Below, piece after piece: positions 11,270 to 23,563 of a stretch of DNA of 44,841 nt. This DNA is from Gonium pectorale (lineage: Eukaryota > Chlorophyta > Chlorophyceae > Chlamydomonadales > Volvocaceae), in assembly GCA_001584585.1 (NCBI GenBank), contig LSYV01000033.1:563841-608681 (forward strand), in the 5' to 3' direction. The notes beneath the pieces were generated by a model. It saw only the letters and a list, made by a program, of their open reading frames with translations. It had not been told where the DNA came from and did no database searches. Position 1 is the stretch's first letter; each line of letters starts with the position of its first letter. A program made the position numbers and the translations under genes.

Positions 11270-11974
11270 CCATGCACCATTGCACTACCGATTCAGGAGC
11301 AGACAAACATGTTTGGAGTCTCGCTGCCGTGTTTCAGTGGATGATCAGTGGGCACAGAGCTTTCGGACCGGAAGGGTCCGTACCCCAGTGTCGGGGTCCT
11401 GTAACGATGAATTATTGTTAAAAACCATGCATGAGTGGTTAATTGAGACAGTAAACATAGACCAGCGCCTCTGACGCACTGTGGCGAGGGTGAAGATGGC
11501 CTGAGCAATCAAAGAGAAGACAAGGTTAAACCCAAGATCCGCGTGGCATAGCAGCTCGGCTCGCAACCAACAACGATGTTAAATGTTTACCCGCTGCGCG
11601 GGATGCTGGCAACGAAATGCGCTACGAACATTCCACGATCCATTCCATCCGCTTTCCGTACATTGCTCGACTTGATAACACACATTTGTTGCACTCGCCA
11701 TGCCAACACCCGTGCCACTCTCAAGAATTGACTTGATCCGTATGGATAGATAACACACACGGTATCACTTGAGCTTCTTCACTCATCAGTATCTGCACGG
11801 CCTGTGTGGTGCGCTACTGACAGCGCAGCGGCCCTCCTTTGTCCCTTGCCTCAAAAGCAAACGGGCACTTCAGAGTACCTTGCTTGCCACTGACAATGCC
11901 CGTCAATCATAAAATGCGCAGCACGAACGCGGCCTTCTAGGCTCTGATCCATAACATACAATGACAGAGCCTGC

Positions 11975-14900
11975 TTACTTGCGGAAGCACTGCAAAACCT
12001 CGACAGGGCTGCTGATGCCCTTAAGGTGAACTTTTCCTAGAGGAATGCCGCACACGCGCTCCCCAAACCCCGGCTGGTGCCCGCACGCCTCCCACACCGT
12101 GCCGCTGCACAGCACCTGACCCGCCGCTGCGATGCCTGCGATGCGCGCCGCGCGGTTCATGACCCGGCCCCGGTACGACAGCCGCCCGGACGCCTCCGTC
12201 AGCATGTGGGTCGCGTAGCCGGTCGCCAGGCCGACCTGGGCAGGGTGCGGAAAGCAGAGCCACACCAAAACGCTAAGAGTGTCGGTGTCTTAAGAGCCGA
12301 CACGCGACCATGGAATCGAACGCCGTAAGCATCGTGACCACAGGCATCTATTCTTGCAAAAGGGATGGCGATGGGCGGGGGATTGGATGCTTATCTGCAC
12401 CGGGGCCTCCGTGTAGACATGCCACAGCGTGGATGGCGCTAACAGGCTCAGCTGGGAACGCAACACCAGACGCTGCTGTCGACGCTTGTCCATGTTGTGG
12501 CCTAGGGAGGCGAGACGCGCACATCACGCATACCTTGATGCGTAGCCCGCACTCCAAGGATGTCTGAAGCCGCCGCAGGTCCTCCCGTGGCGCGCCGTCC
12601 CCGAGGGACGCGACCGAGCTGAACACAGCCGTGCCCAACACTACTCCTTCCTGCGCAGGAACATGCGGCGGCCTGATAGGGCGGCCATGCAGAACGCGCC
12701 CAACAGCGACTGGCAGGTGCCAAAGCCAGAGCCGAGACACACGGGCCGAGGCGCAGAACATAACACGAGCTCCAGGCCCATGCAACACCGCACGAGGCTG
12801 GAATAGCCCGCTGCTGCAGGGTGCTCTACGACGCTGCACGCACGGCAGATACGTTGTGCGGGTGAAGGGGTGCGGAAGGCACATACCTCACGTGCATCGA
12901 CTGCAAACACAACACCGCTTACCGCGCACATCTCGTGGATCAGCAGCTCTTCCTCCCATTCCTGCGTGGCGTGGCGCGTGGCATGTCGTCCAGATCAGCG
13001 AGGAACAGTTACCACGCAGTGTGCATGGTTTAGCCTCATAACTGCCTCGGTTGGCAGCTGGATCTAAGACAAGCTTTGCCCAGCTGGGACACGTGCGGGA
13101 ACCCCTGGACTCTGAACGCCAGTTCGGTGTGCATTACACGTATAACCGACATGTAGGCCTCACCACTCGTTTGAGCCCCTCCACGCAGTCCAGCGCCCAC
13201 TCCACCGCCGCCGGCGGTGCCTCGAACGCCGCCAGCAGCAGACCGTCCCCGCCCTCCACCAGGTAGCCGCCCGCACCGCCCAGCAGCCCGCAAGCCAGGC
13301 GGGCAAACTGGTCCAGCGCGCGGGACGCAGGGCCGGGCAGGTCGGCCAGCAGCGTGGAGGCACCAACCACTTTCTGCAGGGGGAGTCGAGGAGCAGGCTC
13401 AAACCAGGCAGTCCCGTGATCACCGTCTACGGGCACGCGACTTTTCTGAAAGCGCAACATGCTTCCTGCCACGGCGGTTCATGCGATCTGAGCCAATGGC
13501 GAACACTAATTCGGGTCTCGCACCCTTGTGCAAGGGCGGCATACATCACAAGCGCACATCGCACCATGAACGCCACCGTGATGCAGCCGATGGGCGCCGC
13601 CAGGCTGCCCAGCTCCACCACACGGACGCTGCGCAGGGGCGGCGACAGCGCCAGGCGGCACAGCAGCGACGCGTGGACCGCGACGTACAGCGGCTGCGCG
13701 TCCTCGTCCCCCGCTTCGCCTCCGGCCGGCGGGGGACTGGGCTGGCTGTGTGAGGCATCCGCCGGGGCTGAGACGGCGGCAATCGGGGAGACCGCCAGGG
13801 TTACGGAGGGCGTAGGTAAGGCCGCTTGCGCCTCCACGTCCACATCATCGTCCGTGGCCATGCAGCGGCCGACAAACACACCGCCGATGGCAATGTGCCC
13901 GTCGCCGCTGGCGGCATCGTCAATCTCCTGTTGTAAACCGATGACGCCACGGAAAGCAACATCCTCGGGCGGCAAGACCTGAGACGCAGTGTTCCACGCC
14001 CTCGCGCCGGCTGCTTCGCCCCAAACCGCGGAATGGCCCGGTTGACCTTGCTGTGCTAGTGACCCTGCCAGCGGCAGGGGCACCGTCTGCTGCGCTCCCG
14101 CGCCCGCCTTCGACAATACGTGCCGCCCTGCGTACACCACAACGGCCTCCTTGGCGGCCTTGCTGGCCGCTGTGGTGCCCCTCTGCATGCTGTTCCGCAG
14201 CCGTGCGAAGGCCTGACTTGAAAGAGTAATCATGCCACCGGGAGCAGCGTCGCTCACCAGCTTGGCCGTCTCGGCAAAGGGGCCTGGGCAGGAACAAGGC
14301 ACCCGAAGCCTTTCATCAAAGCTCGTCGCTTGTTTAACAACAGGCACAGAGTCTGCCTCGGCTTGCGCAAGCCTGCGCTCAGGGAAGGCCACAAGGTGAC
14401 CGCGGCCAATTAAGAGCCAGCCGACGNNNNNNNNNNNNNNNNNNNNNNNNNNNNNNNNNNNNNNNNNNNNNNNNNNNNNNNNNNNNNNNNNNNNNNNNNN
14501 NNNNNNNNNNNNNNNNNNNNNNNNNNNNNNNNNNNNNNNNNNNNNNNNNNNNNNNNNNNNNNNNNNNNNNNNNNNNNNNNNNNNNNNNNNNNNNNNNNNN
14601 NNNNNNNNNNNNNNNNNNNNNNNNNNNNNNNNNNNNNNNNNNNNNNNNNNNNNNNNNNNNNNNNNNNTTGCTGTGCTAGTGACCCTGCCAGCGGCAGGGG
14701 CACCGTCTGCTGCGCTCCCGCGCCCGCCTTCGACAATACGTGCCGCCCTGCGTACACCACAACGGCCTCCTTGGCGGCCTTGCTGGCCGCTGTGGTGCCC
14801 CTCTGCATGCTGTTCCGCAGCCGTGCGAAGGCCTGACTTGAAAGAGTAATCATGCCACCGGGAGCAGCGTCGCTCACCAGCTTGGCCGTCTCGGCAAAGG

Positions 14901-17900
14901 GGCCTGGGCAGGAACAAGGCACCCGAAGCCTTTCATCAAAGCTCGTCGCTTGTTTAACAACAGGCACAGAGTCTGCCTCGGCTTGCGCAAGCCTGCGCTC
15001 AGGGAAGGCCACAAGGTGACCGCGGCCAATTAAGAGCCAGCCGACGCCCCATCAGCGGCCACCTCACCGTAGTACTTGAACGCGCTGCCGACCTGGTTGA
15101 AGGCCACGTGCTGCGGGTCATCCAGCCCGGAGTGCAGCCCCATGCGCACACGCAGGCCGCGGTAGGCAACCAGCGCTAGGCGGCCGCCTGGAAGTACCAC
15201 GGTCTGCAGGGCGGACAGTTGACAGGGTTTGGGGACAGGGAAGCAGGGGACCTGTCAAGGAGCGGTGCGCCAAAGCGGCTCGCGGTGCGCGCTGTAGCAA
15301 GGCCAGTCAATAGCAAGAGGCACTCGCACCTTCGTCGCCGCTCACTTCAACGTCATTCAACAAAACTTAGCACAGGCAGAGGCTCGTCACGCCCACCGCG
15401 ACAAGGCCATGAGCACAACACCATTACAAGCAGCGGCAACTCTTGCACCCCGAACAAGACGCCTTTCCGAAGCAGCAGCCCATCAATGCCTCCGTCCCAA
15501 TCGCACCAAGGCCGGCGTAGGCGCAGTCTCGCCCCAATCCGGTAGCATCAGCCCACACGGGGGCTGCTCGTCCAGCCGCGGAAACGCAGCCTCTAGCACC
15601 TGGCCCCAGCATTGCCTTACTGCCTGGCAACTGGAGTATGGGCCAAGTTGGCAGGCTTGCGGCAGCGCCTCGCTCTGGAGCCCTGCCCCACTGCACTCCG
15701 AGGTCTCCAGCCCAAACGTGCTCTGCGGCATCACGGAATGGCCACCCCTGCCGCAAGCCTCCTGTAGCGCCCCAGCCCCCGTCGCCGTAGCGGCGCGTAG
15801 TGGCGAGAGCCCGTATTGGTGGGAGTTCGTCCGCAGGGCTGCCGCAACGGCAGCGGGCTGCAGCTCAGCTTGCCTTAGCCGCCCTCCGCGCTCGCTTCGG
15901 AACGAAAACGCTAGCTTGTTGAGCGATGGCATGCCCGTAGACCCCGCCGTCGCCAGCTCACCACCCTCAGGCGAGTGTGCGCACGCGGCGACATCCACGT
16001 GCACGTGAGATCCGCTAACCGCCTGCTGTCCGCACCCACTTGGGTCGTCGACCATGCCGGGTCCCCAGAGCTCATGGCTGTTGATAGGCCGCTGCGGTTG
16101 CGGGCCCGGCGGGCAGAAGTGGAAGCTGGCCCGGTTTCCCGGGGGCTCCCTCCGTCGGGTACTCGGCAGGTGCTCCGTACTGGTGGCGAACAGCTCGCCG
16201 GTCTGCAGCAAAGTGGCGGACTGCACAGACTCCGCAGCGGAGTTGGGACCACCGGGTGCGAAGCGCTGCGAGCCCACTCTGGCGCTCCGGGGCTGTGCAC
16301 CTTCGTCGCCACGCTGTTCGGTTTCGGCAGCGCTTGCCGGGTCATGCGGCGGAAGCGGAGCCGCCATTGGAGCCGCGGAGCCCTGATGGAAGCCGGCCGT
16401 GGTGCTGCGGGCACTGCCATAGTCACTCGCAATGTCCACACTACCGCCGCCGATTACACCGCTGTCCATCAAGCGAATGGCTCCGAAGTGATGCTGCCGC
16501 TGAACTCCCGCTGCGGCAGGTGAAGACTTATGCCGGACCGTCGGGGTCTTGGCGTACGCCTGCTGGCGAGCCGGCGCCGTGCCCGTGTTGCGGCGGCTGA
16601 GGAAACGGCTGTACAGCCCGACGTCTGCGAAGCACGCGGGTACGCCCAAGTTGGCTGCCGTGCCGCCCTCCGCCTCATTCGGGACCACCAGCACCGGTGC
16701 AGCGTCCGGATGCAGCAGCAGCTCTGGCGGCCAGTCGGCCAGCACCAGCGCAACCTGGACCGCACGCGGGTCATGGGACAGAGGAAGGCGCTCATGTCCT
16801 GTGAGCTATTCGTACGGCGGCCTCTTGGAGCCAGGCATCCGTCTCAGCGCTAGACACGGTGACGTGATCCGATACGGATACGGGCCAGAACATGACCCGG
16901 CATGCCACGCGCTGCCCACCTGGCACGCCGCTGCGAAAGCCACAGCGCTCGAGGGCTCCGTGAAGGCCAGGATGAACGAGTCACCCTCTGGGATTTGGGT
17001 CGGGAGTAAGACTGAACTCAGGGAGCGAGGCCACCGACTCGTGGTTTGTCAGCTATGTAACGTGTGACTTGAGGTCGCATAAGCGAAACACACTAGAGTA
17101 TTAGAGCCTTTGTAAAAACGATTGCATCCAGTGCACCGGGCGCCCGCCACGCATTTTGTCGAGTCCTTGCTCTCCGTCGAACGATGCAGCCAACCGTAGA
17201 TGCTGCTCTGCGCCCTACCTGTCGCGCTTTCGTACCCATGAAACTTCGCAGCCATCCTGCGGACGGTCCCGTGGTGCAGCTTGAGCGTGGCGTCCATCAC
17301 CGCCACGGGAAGCTGCTCCCACAGCACCGTGCTGTTCTGTACGTCTGCGGGCGTGGAGACGAGCGGCACGAACCGGCAAGATGTTTGGCATTGTTCTGCT
17401 CCATCCATCCATCCATCCTTCAACACTAAAGCAACGCAAACCTCCCTACGTGATGGCTATCTACGCGCATCATAAGGGATGTCAGTATATACAAACATCA
17501 TCATGCAAGTGTTACGCGTGCACATGGGCAGGTAGGCGTGCAGATGTTCCCTATACGCACCAGTTATAAGCAGCGTGGTATCGGGGCTGACTCGTGGCGC
17601 CAGCACACGGCCCAGCAGGTCTCGCCGCCGCCCACGCTTTCGCTGATAGAGCACCCATAGCACCAAGCCGACGACCAACAACAGGGCTGCACACACTGCG
17701 GCGATGATGGCCACGATTGTGCCCGTTTGAAAGCCACCGTGGTGGCCCTGGTCCGGCTCTGAGGCCTCTGCAAGCGGGCAGATTCGCGTTGGGAGAACGG
17801 TTGCGGTTCCGGTGCTTCGCTTTGGGGGGATGGCAGTCTGTGAACAGCCTCCAGACGAGATCGTGTCGTACAGCATAATGCACCGTGCACACGCCTTCCG

Positions 17901-20900
17901 TACCCTGTCTCTGAGACGGAGACCAATCTGGGGCTGAGATGGACTCCACGTACGCCGCCCTGATGGAGGCGTCACCAAAGGCGCCCGCAACTGCTGTGAA
18001 GAGCCGCGACAGCATTGCAGTCGCAGCCGAGATCGAGGCATTGGGGCCAGCGGCCGCGGCTGTGTTCTGGGCGGAGGCGCCGCCAGCCGAGGCGGGCAGA
18101 AGCTCTCCGCTTGCATGCCCCAGCGCGTACTTGTACCAATTGATCTGCGCACATGCAACCGGGGTTGAATGCAACTCCTGAATGCAACTCCTGAACGTAC
18201 TCACAGTCATCATTGCTGAACGGCCGTGCACCGCTGCAGGCTGCACCCTGTGTCATGTTTGGGTTGTGGGGTTTCGACGTTCGGCATCGATGGCATTGCG
18301 GTTAGCAATGCAAACTATGTGCGTCCAAGGCAACACACTGAAGCCGCGCGCAGTCGACACACCGGATGCAGCACGGTGGAGCCACCCACCATGACAGGCG
18401 TAACCACGTCCGGTGCCGCATTGGGGTGATGTATCGCGTGCCAGAGCGCCCGCAGGTAGGCAGCGGCGACAGTCTGATCGGCCAGCCCTGCCGCTGAGGC
18501 TAGTGGCTCCAAGTCCAGCTCGGGGTCCGCGGCAGCTGCTGGATGCAGTACCCTCCACCATTGCGTGTTCACATACTTGGTGCAGTTGTGCTCGTCGTTA
18601 TCAGTCGCATAGCCCAAGCGCTCGCGCAGCCCGTTCGTGAAGTTTTGGCGTGCCTCACGAAAGCCGGCAACCTGCGCCTGCACCGCCCGCTGGAACCTTG
18701 TGATATCCGTTATGGCACTCGCCACGGCGTCCACACCTGCGACAGTTGGCCGAGTTCAGAGTCGGCAGTTGGAATGTTGACCGCTACTGGCTTCGGTTCT
18801 TCTGTTGTAGTTGTGCGACTAGAATGTATGATACGTGCGCCGCCGCGATGTCTCAGCACGTTGAAGGGTCCGAATGCCATAAGCCGTGACTTTGCGCATG
18901 GGCCTGCTACGGATGGCCGAAACCGCAAGGAACCTGCAAGAAGAAAGGCTGACTTACCTAAATAAGTAACGCTCACAATAGCATCATATGCCACCGCATA
19001 CGGCGCACGATTGACGGTGACGCCCTGCGTGGTGATGCTGTCAAATGCCCCATCCGCCATGGCAGCTGATTCCGCGGCCGCAAGAGAAGGCGCAGAAGAG
19101 CTACCTACGCTGGTGTTGCTGCTAAGCCGCGGGGCCCCACTACTTGCCGTCACCAATTGCGCGTGCAAATCGGCAGTCGACGCCAGGTACAGGAAATCGT
19201 GGTTCACGCTGATCGCGCAGAGCTCCCGAGTGCAGGGCACAAGCATACCACTGCTGCTGGCATTCCCGCCAGCCGCCACCACGCTCCGGTCCATAACCAC
19301 CCGGCTGCCGGGAAGCGGCGCAATGCCCAGAACGCCAGGCCGCTGCAGTGCAGGCACCGCCATGCTCGGCAGCGCCGCGTCCCACTCCAGCGTGAACAGG
19401 CAGTCGCCCTCCAGGAAGGCGGGGTGGACACCCCAACAAGGGCGATCGTTAGCTGCCGTCTGTACATTGGGGGCGTTGTAGACCAGCATGCGGCGCAGGA
19501 GGTCCGCGGCATGGCGCCAGCCGGTGCTGTTTACCAGCGGAACCGCGCTGGGCGGCTCGGGGGCCAAGTCGAAGACGTAGCCCTGCTGTGTGCCTCCGGG
19601 CTGCACGATGCTGGCGGCGATGGCGGCAAGCACGTCGCCCAGCCGGCCGCAGTTCGGGTTGGTGGTCAGGCACAGTCCATAGCGCGGCAGCGAGGCAGCT
19701 GGGCCCACAGACCCCGAAGAGACCGTCGCTGCCTCCTGCAGCGCCGCGTGCGCCTGCAGCACCGCCAGCATCGTGTCCCAGTCGTCGGGCGGGCCGGCTG
19801 CGGCCGCCACTCCGGCCGATTGCAGGCGGGCCAGCACGTCAGGCCGGTGGAACAGCAGCAGGTACGTGCGAGGGTGAAGCGGCCCGGTGGTCCGCAAGTG
19901 GTCAACACAGGCGTTCTCAGGGAGGTGGTGAAAGGCAGAAACGCCCCACGACTGGCTTGTCGACTCCTGTATGGCCACAGATAGGGTGCTTCTTTGTAAT
20001 GAAAGGTGGTACCCGCGGCAGCAGTACATAGGACAACTTGTTTGGCGACAGTGACCTTGGATGAACCCTAGGATCGACTGTCCACTACGACTAAGTTGCC
20101 GTTGCACCCTCATCCAGCTGCAAACGTGCGTCCAGGGGCTTGTTTGGCGTTAAGTCTGGACCTAGCGTTGCTCCTCTTTGAAGAAGCGCGAGGAGCGGTA
20201 TAACAAGGAAATGGCAGATCCCAATTGTATAACGAACGCTGTGCGTTAACGTAATCCAACCACCATCCTGTGCAACCCCGCTAAAGACGCGTGTGGCAAA
20301 CCATCGCCCATGCCCATTGACACCTACCATTTCAGACAGGAAGTCGTCCAGGGAAAGAGCAGAGGAAACGTCACTGAGGACAACTGTTAACCCGAGAACG
20401 GGTCGGTCGTTGATGTCATGGAGCTCCTTGGCAGTGGGAACAAGAGCAGGGTCCGGAAGCCACCGCGGAGTTGTGTTGCTGTACCTGCTCAAGTCCTGCG
20501 CTGTGGCTGTCATATCCCGCAACCAACTGTAGACAAGGCCGTTAAAAGCGCCAGGGTACTGAAGCCACGTGAAGCTTGACACGTTGCCCGTTGGAGCAGG
20601 CCCGCACAGGCGGCAGCTTCCCGAAGTCAGCAATGGTTGAATCCAGGAGCTCAACACTGTAGTTGTATTGCCCCCCCGGGCGTCCGCAAGCCTAGGTCGC
20701 GTGGTTCACATAGGGTATTCATGTGCACGCCCGTAAAATTGCTTCAAGTCCCTACTAAACATATCAGGAAGCATATGCCTTCAGGGAAACGCGAGTAAAC
20801 TCAAGCGAAGCTATGACCAAACCGAAGGGCAGGACTACTGTTAGGGATGGGCATACCTTTCGGAAATGTCCTTTGCCAATTCCGCTGCACACGCGCGATT

Positions 20901-21011
20901 TAATGCTGCTGTGTCATCCAACTGGATTGATTGGCCTGATGAATCAATGCATTTGACGACCAGCAGCAGGGACACCAGCCGCGCGAACGGAAGCCGCAGC
21001 GCTTGTGGCAT
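11975..21011 (-). CDS. Receptor-type class III nucleotidyl cyclase B, frame broken by a 13-bp duplication
   Basis: Paralogue of A and C with the same architecture. Exons in transcript order: 20857-21011, 20328-20691, 18958-19966, 18390-18736, 17904-18247, 17561-17767, 17219-17344, 16920-16987, 15507-16754, 15068-15203, 13565-14283, 13164-13373, 12923-12961, 12534-12650, 11975-12235. Without the duplication this is 1778 aa: signal peptide (MPQALRLPFARLVSLLLVV), solute-binding-like region ~174-509, TM ~750-775, C1 from ~804 with insert ~885-1285, C2 ~1560-1778. The exon holding the juxtamembrane part carries an extra 13 bases at 18168-18193. The shifted frame stops at 17972, before the membrane helix, leaving a secreted ectodomain of about 716 aa. 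It is either a pseudogene, a secreted form, or a sequence error. Exon 11 is partly repeated across an N gap; the copy used here keeps the frame. Exons 2-3 of A are one exon here. Confidence 0.82.
14048..15046. repeat. 379-bp direct repeat flanking the first N gap
   Basis: 14048-14426 and 14668-15046 read identical and meet the Ns exactly on the left (end of unit) and right (start of unit). Each copy holds the 5' part of exon 11 of cyclase B and its upstream intron. Perfect repeats ending exactly at a gap are typical of contig ends that overlap but were not merged, so a real tandem duplication is less likely. Confidence 0.85.
14427..14667. other. Assembly gap (241 N) in cyclase B
   Basis: A run of N between two copies of the same 379-bp sequence, inside exon 11 and its upstream intron. 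The true sequence may contain no missing bases here. Confidence 0.97.
18168..18193. repeat. 13-bp tandem duplication causing a frameshift in cyclase B
   Basis: Two adjacent exact copies of AATGCAACTCCTG, at 18168-18180 and 18181-18193. Cyclase C has a single copy at the equivalent place (about 29688-29700) in an otherwise nearly identical exon. Thirteen is not a multiple of three, so the frame shifts and reaches a stop at 17972-17974. Confidence 0.92.
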
Positions 21012-22109
21012 AGTTCGTTAAGTTATACAGCTCTTTCTGCTAGGACATCCAATTCCGATAAAGGGCCCGGAGCACGCAACGAGCAGTTCGCCCTTGGTGA
21101 CTACCAGTTCGACGCATCTTACACGGCGACCATAAAGCACTATGTTTGGCCGCTCCTGCACCTGGGAAGTACCGCTAACACTAACAAACATGCAACTGTA
21201 CTGAGACTGTCATGCAGATCGGTCTCCCTGCTAACCAGACTCCCGAGCCATAGTTTCTGAGTAACACAGCATTTATGGTGTCGAGTCCTGGCGTTGGTTG
21301 GTTTCGGTAACTCTCGGAGTTTCGACGCAGAAAGTTGGCTCTCTAAACCATGTCACTTGGCCTCATTGGCGGGTTCTCTGACTTATCAGACATTAGTATT
21401 GCCTTGGAAAGGAGTGGCCACTTGGGCTCAACCGAACCTCGGCCAGTTGACGAGCCATAGTGGACTCAGCAAAAAAAATATCAATAGCTGGCAAACCGGA
21501 AATTGGGATGAAACTGACTTTCGCGTGACAACGCCCTGTTATTGCTGTCTCCTGCCTGCATGAGTATGCTATCAAAATTGCTGTCGCGCACGTACCGTTA
21601 TGTAATTGTGCCCCAGCCCGCCAGCCGGCTGCTGCCAAGGCGGCGCGCACCAAGAGGCAGATCGTACGAGGCATGCTGGCACCGTCAGCTTCCTCAGCTT
21701 CCAATGTATTTGAGTACTGAACGCGCATATAAGCTCTGTTGAGCTGCAGCAGCATTGGATGTGCTTTTTCCCAGCGCGCGCGTGGCAGGCCCTGTCGCCC
21801 AATCCCAAGGCAGCACGAAGTTCCCACGGCATGGCCCGAGCTGATCAGCGCAGCATGGTACGTACCGCACGCCCGCGGGTAGCGTCTCATCGGTGTCAGA
21901 GCTGCACATACCCGCCCAGCTCCCAAAACTCGATGCGCCGCAGCCGTCTCCCAAAACAAATCTCTCCTAGTCGTTTAACGACCAGCGGGTGCGTGCGCCT
22001 CCCCCGCATGGAGCCCTGCACATGTAGAGGCAGTACAGATCAGCACATCAGCGCGACCTTACTTGGTGCGCTCGTTCCTCGCCTGCTCTCCCCTGCTCTC
22101 CAGCCGCAT

Positions 22110-22235
22110 CTCGTAAAAGAAGCAGAAACAGGGAAGGCAACCTCTACGGTCATACATACGGGGACGTGATGTTTCCAAGAGGGCGCCGAGTACAGGGCAT
22201 GGCGTGCGAGGGAGACGAGCAGGCGGGCCCTCCCG
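22110..22235 (+). repeat. Dispersed intergenic repeat, copy 2
   Basis: Contains GCAGAAACAGGGAAGGCAAC, CCTCTACGGTCATACATAC, GATGTTTCCA and GAGTACAGGGCATGGCG, in the same order as in copies 1 and 3. After the core it shares GGAGACGAGCA with copy 3. Confidence 0.65.
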
Positions 22236-22964
22236 GCAGTACCGCGCCACCATGGGGTTCGCATTGGGGTTGACCCCCAGCGTGGAACGCGAGGGCGTGG
22301 TAAATCGAGCACCCGCATAAGGATACGCTAACAGCGCTTTCTCCTCACGCATGCCTTTAGCTCGCACTTGACATCTCATTCCACAGCCCTGCCGACACCG
22401 TGTAAATGACGATTGAGAGGCACGCCCGCGTGTGCATGACATCCCTGCTAATGACTGACGGAAACCTCGACGGAAACCTCGGCCCCGCTAGTAACGTTTG
22501 CACATGCGCGTACCTCAGTGCACGACTGCGTGATGGTACGTAAATCAGCCAAGCAGCCGACAAGTCGGCTTGACAGTTTGGCGGTCACGGTCAGTCCGTG
22601 CGTGTTGGCGTGCTTGTGGGTGCATCATGCCAGGGGCGCACACTTGGAGATCACTGCTCCAAAAGAACCGAAAAGCCAACCTTGCATCCTGAGGTTGCTG
22701 ACCACAGGCTGTGTTTGTGCAGACCGAACCCTTCCTTAGAGCCCGTAAGTACAGGGCAATCGAGACACAGCCATACCCTTCACCACAGCATCCCATGGCA
22801 TCAAGGGGACTACCTCCTTACTTGTAGCATCAACAACCGTAAAAGGCCCTAAACCCTCACTCACCGGTAGCGTAACAACCGTAGCACGCCACCTGTTTCC
22901 TAGGGCGCCTTCACAGATCAAAAGCTTCTCAAGACTTCGCCCTTTCGGCCACAGTCACAACGAG

Positions 22965-22969
22965 TTACA
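22965..22969 (-). other. Candidate poly(A) signal (TGTAA) for cyclase C
   Basis: TTACA on the plus strand, about 600 bp past the C stop and the first such site found downstream of it. Supported by motif only. Confidence 0.3.
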
Positions 22970-23563
22970 CCATTGATAGGTGGATATTTCGGCAACAAGG
23001 AGAAGCCAGCGCCGTGCACCTTGCATTCTGGTGCTCTATGGCCAGAAGAGGGATAGGAGGGATAGAGGCGAGGACCCAACCAATATGCGGGATGGGTAAA
23101 ATGCAACCAATAATGAAGATTGGATAATACCACTGTACGTTTTGGTGACCATGATTTGTGCTGCGGCTTGCCAGGACACCCAATGGGGTCCTCGTCCCTC
23201 CGCTTCCCGTAAATCGTTCGTAAATCACTTCGTAATCATGATTGCCCAGCCATTTCCCCGAGTCATTTCCGATTTCTTCGTCTGTTCGTTCCGGAACATG
23301 CCGCTCGTGTGCATGTTGTGCAGTCTGCACGGGCCGTACTAACCGCACGCTGGGTCCTCTTTTGTCCGTTGCCCCCAAACAATCGGTAACTCCCAAGTAC
23401 TCCGCTTCACTGCCGATGCCCACCAAACATGAGATGCGCAAGTACATGTTATGCTCTCCGTCACACCTTAGACACTATCTGACTCACATCAATATATGGA
23501 TAGAGCATGCAGAAATGAAATTTGCAGAGAAAGAGGGTGCCCGCCTCTTACTGACGAACATGC

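Larger units (their letters stand above)
9050..11974. other. Intergenic region between convergent cyclases A and B
   Basis: No convincing coding sequence; open frames are short and overlap on both strands. The A side must hold its 3' UTR. The B side (about 11780-11974) aligns loosely with 23300-23563 downstream of C, so the B/C duplication included the 3' flank. One copy of a dispersed repeat lies at about 10690-10795. Confidence 0.6.
21012..23563. other. Intergenic region between cyclases B and C
   Basis: No protein signature found. It holds the promoter of B at the left end and the 3' flank of C at the right. About 23300-23563 aligns loosely with 11780-11974. A dispersed repeat copy lies at 22110-22235, and a 12-mer (CGGAAACCTCGA) is doubled with one mismatch near 22460-22483. 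Confidence 0.55.

Noticed and set aside
14668..14903. Real partial duplication of exon 11 in cyclase B
   Set aside because: The copies are perfect and stop exactly at the Ns, as expected from unmerged contig ends.
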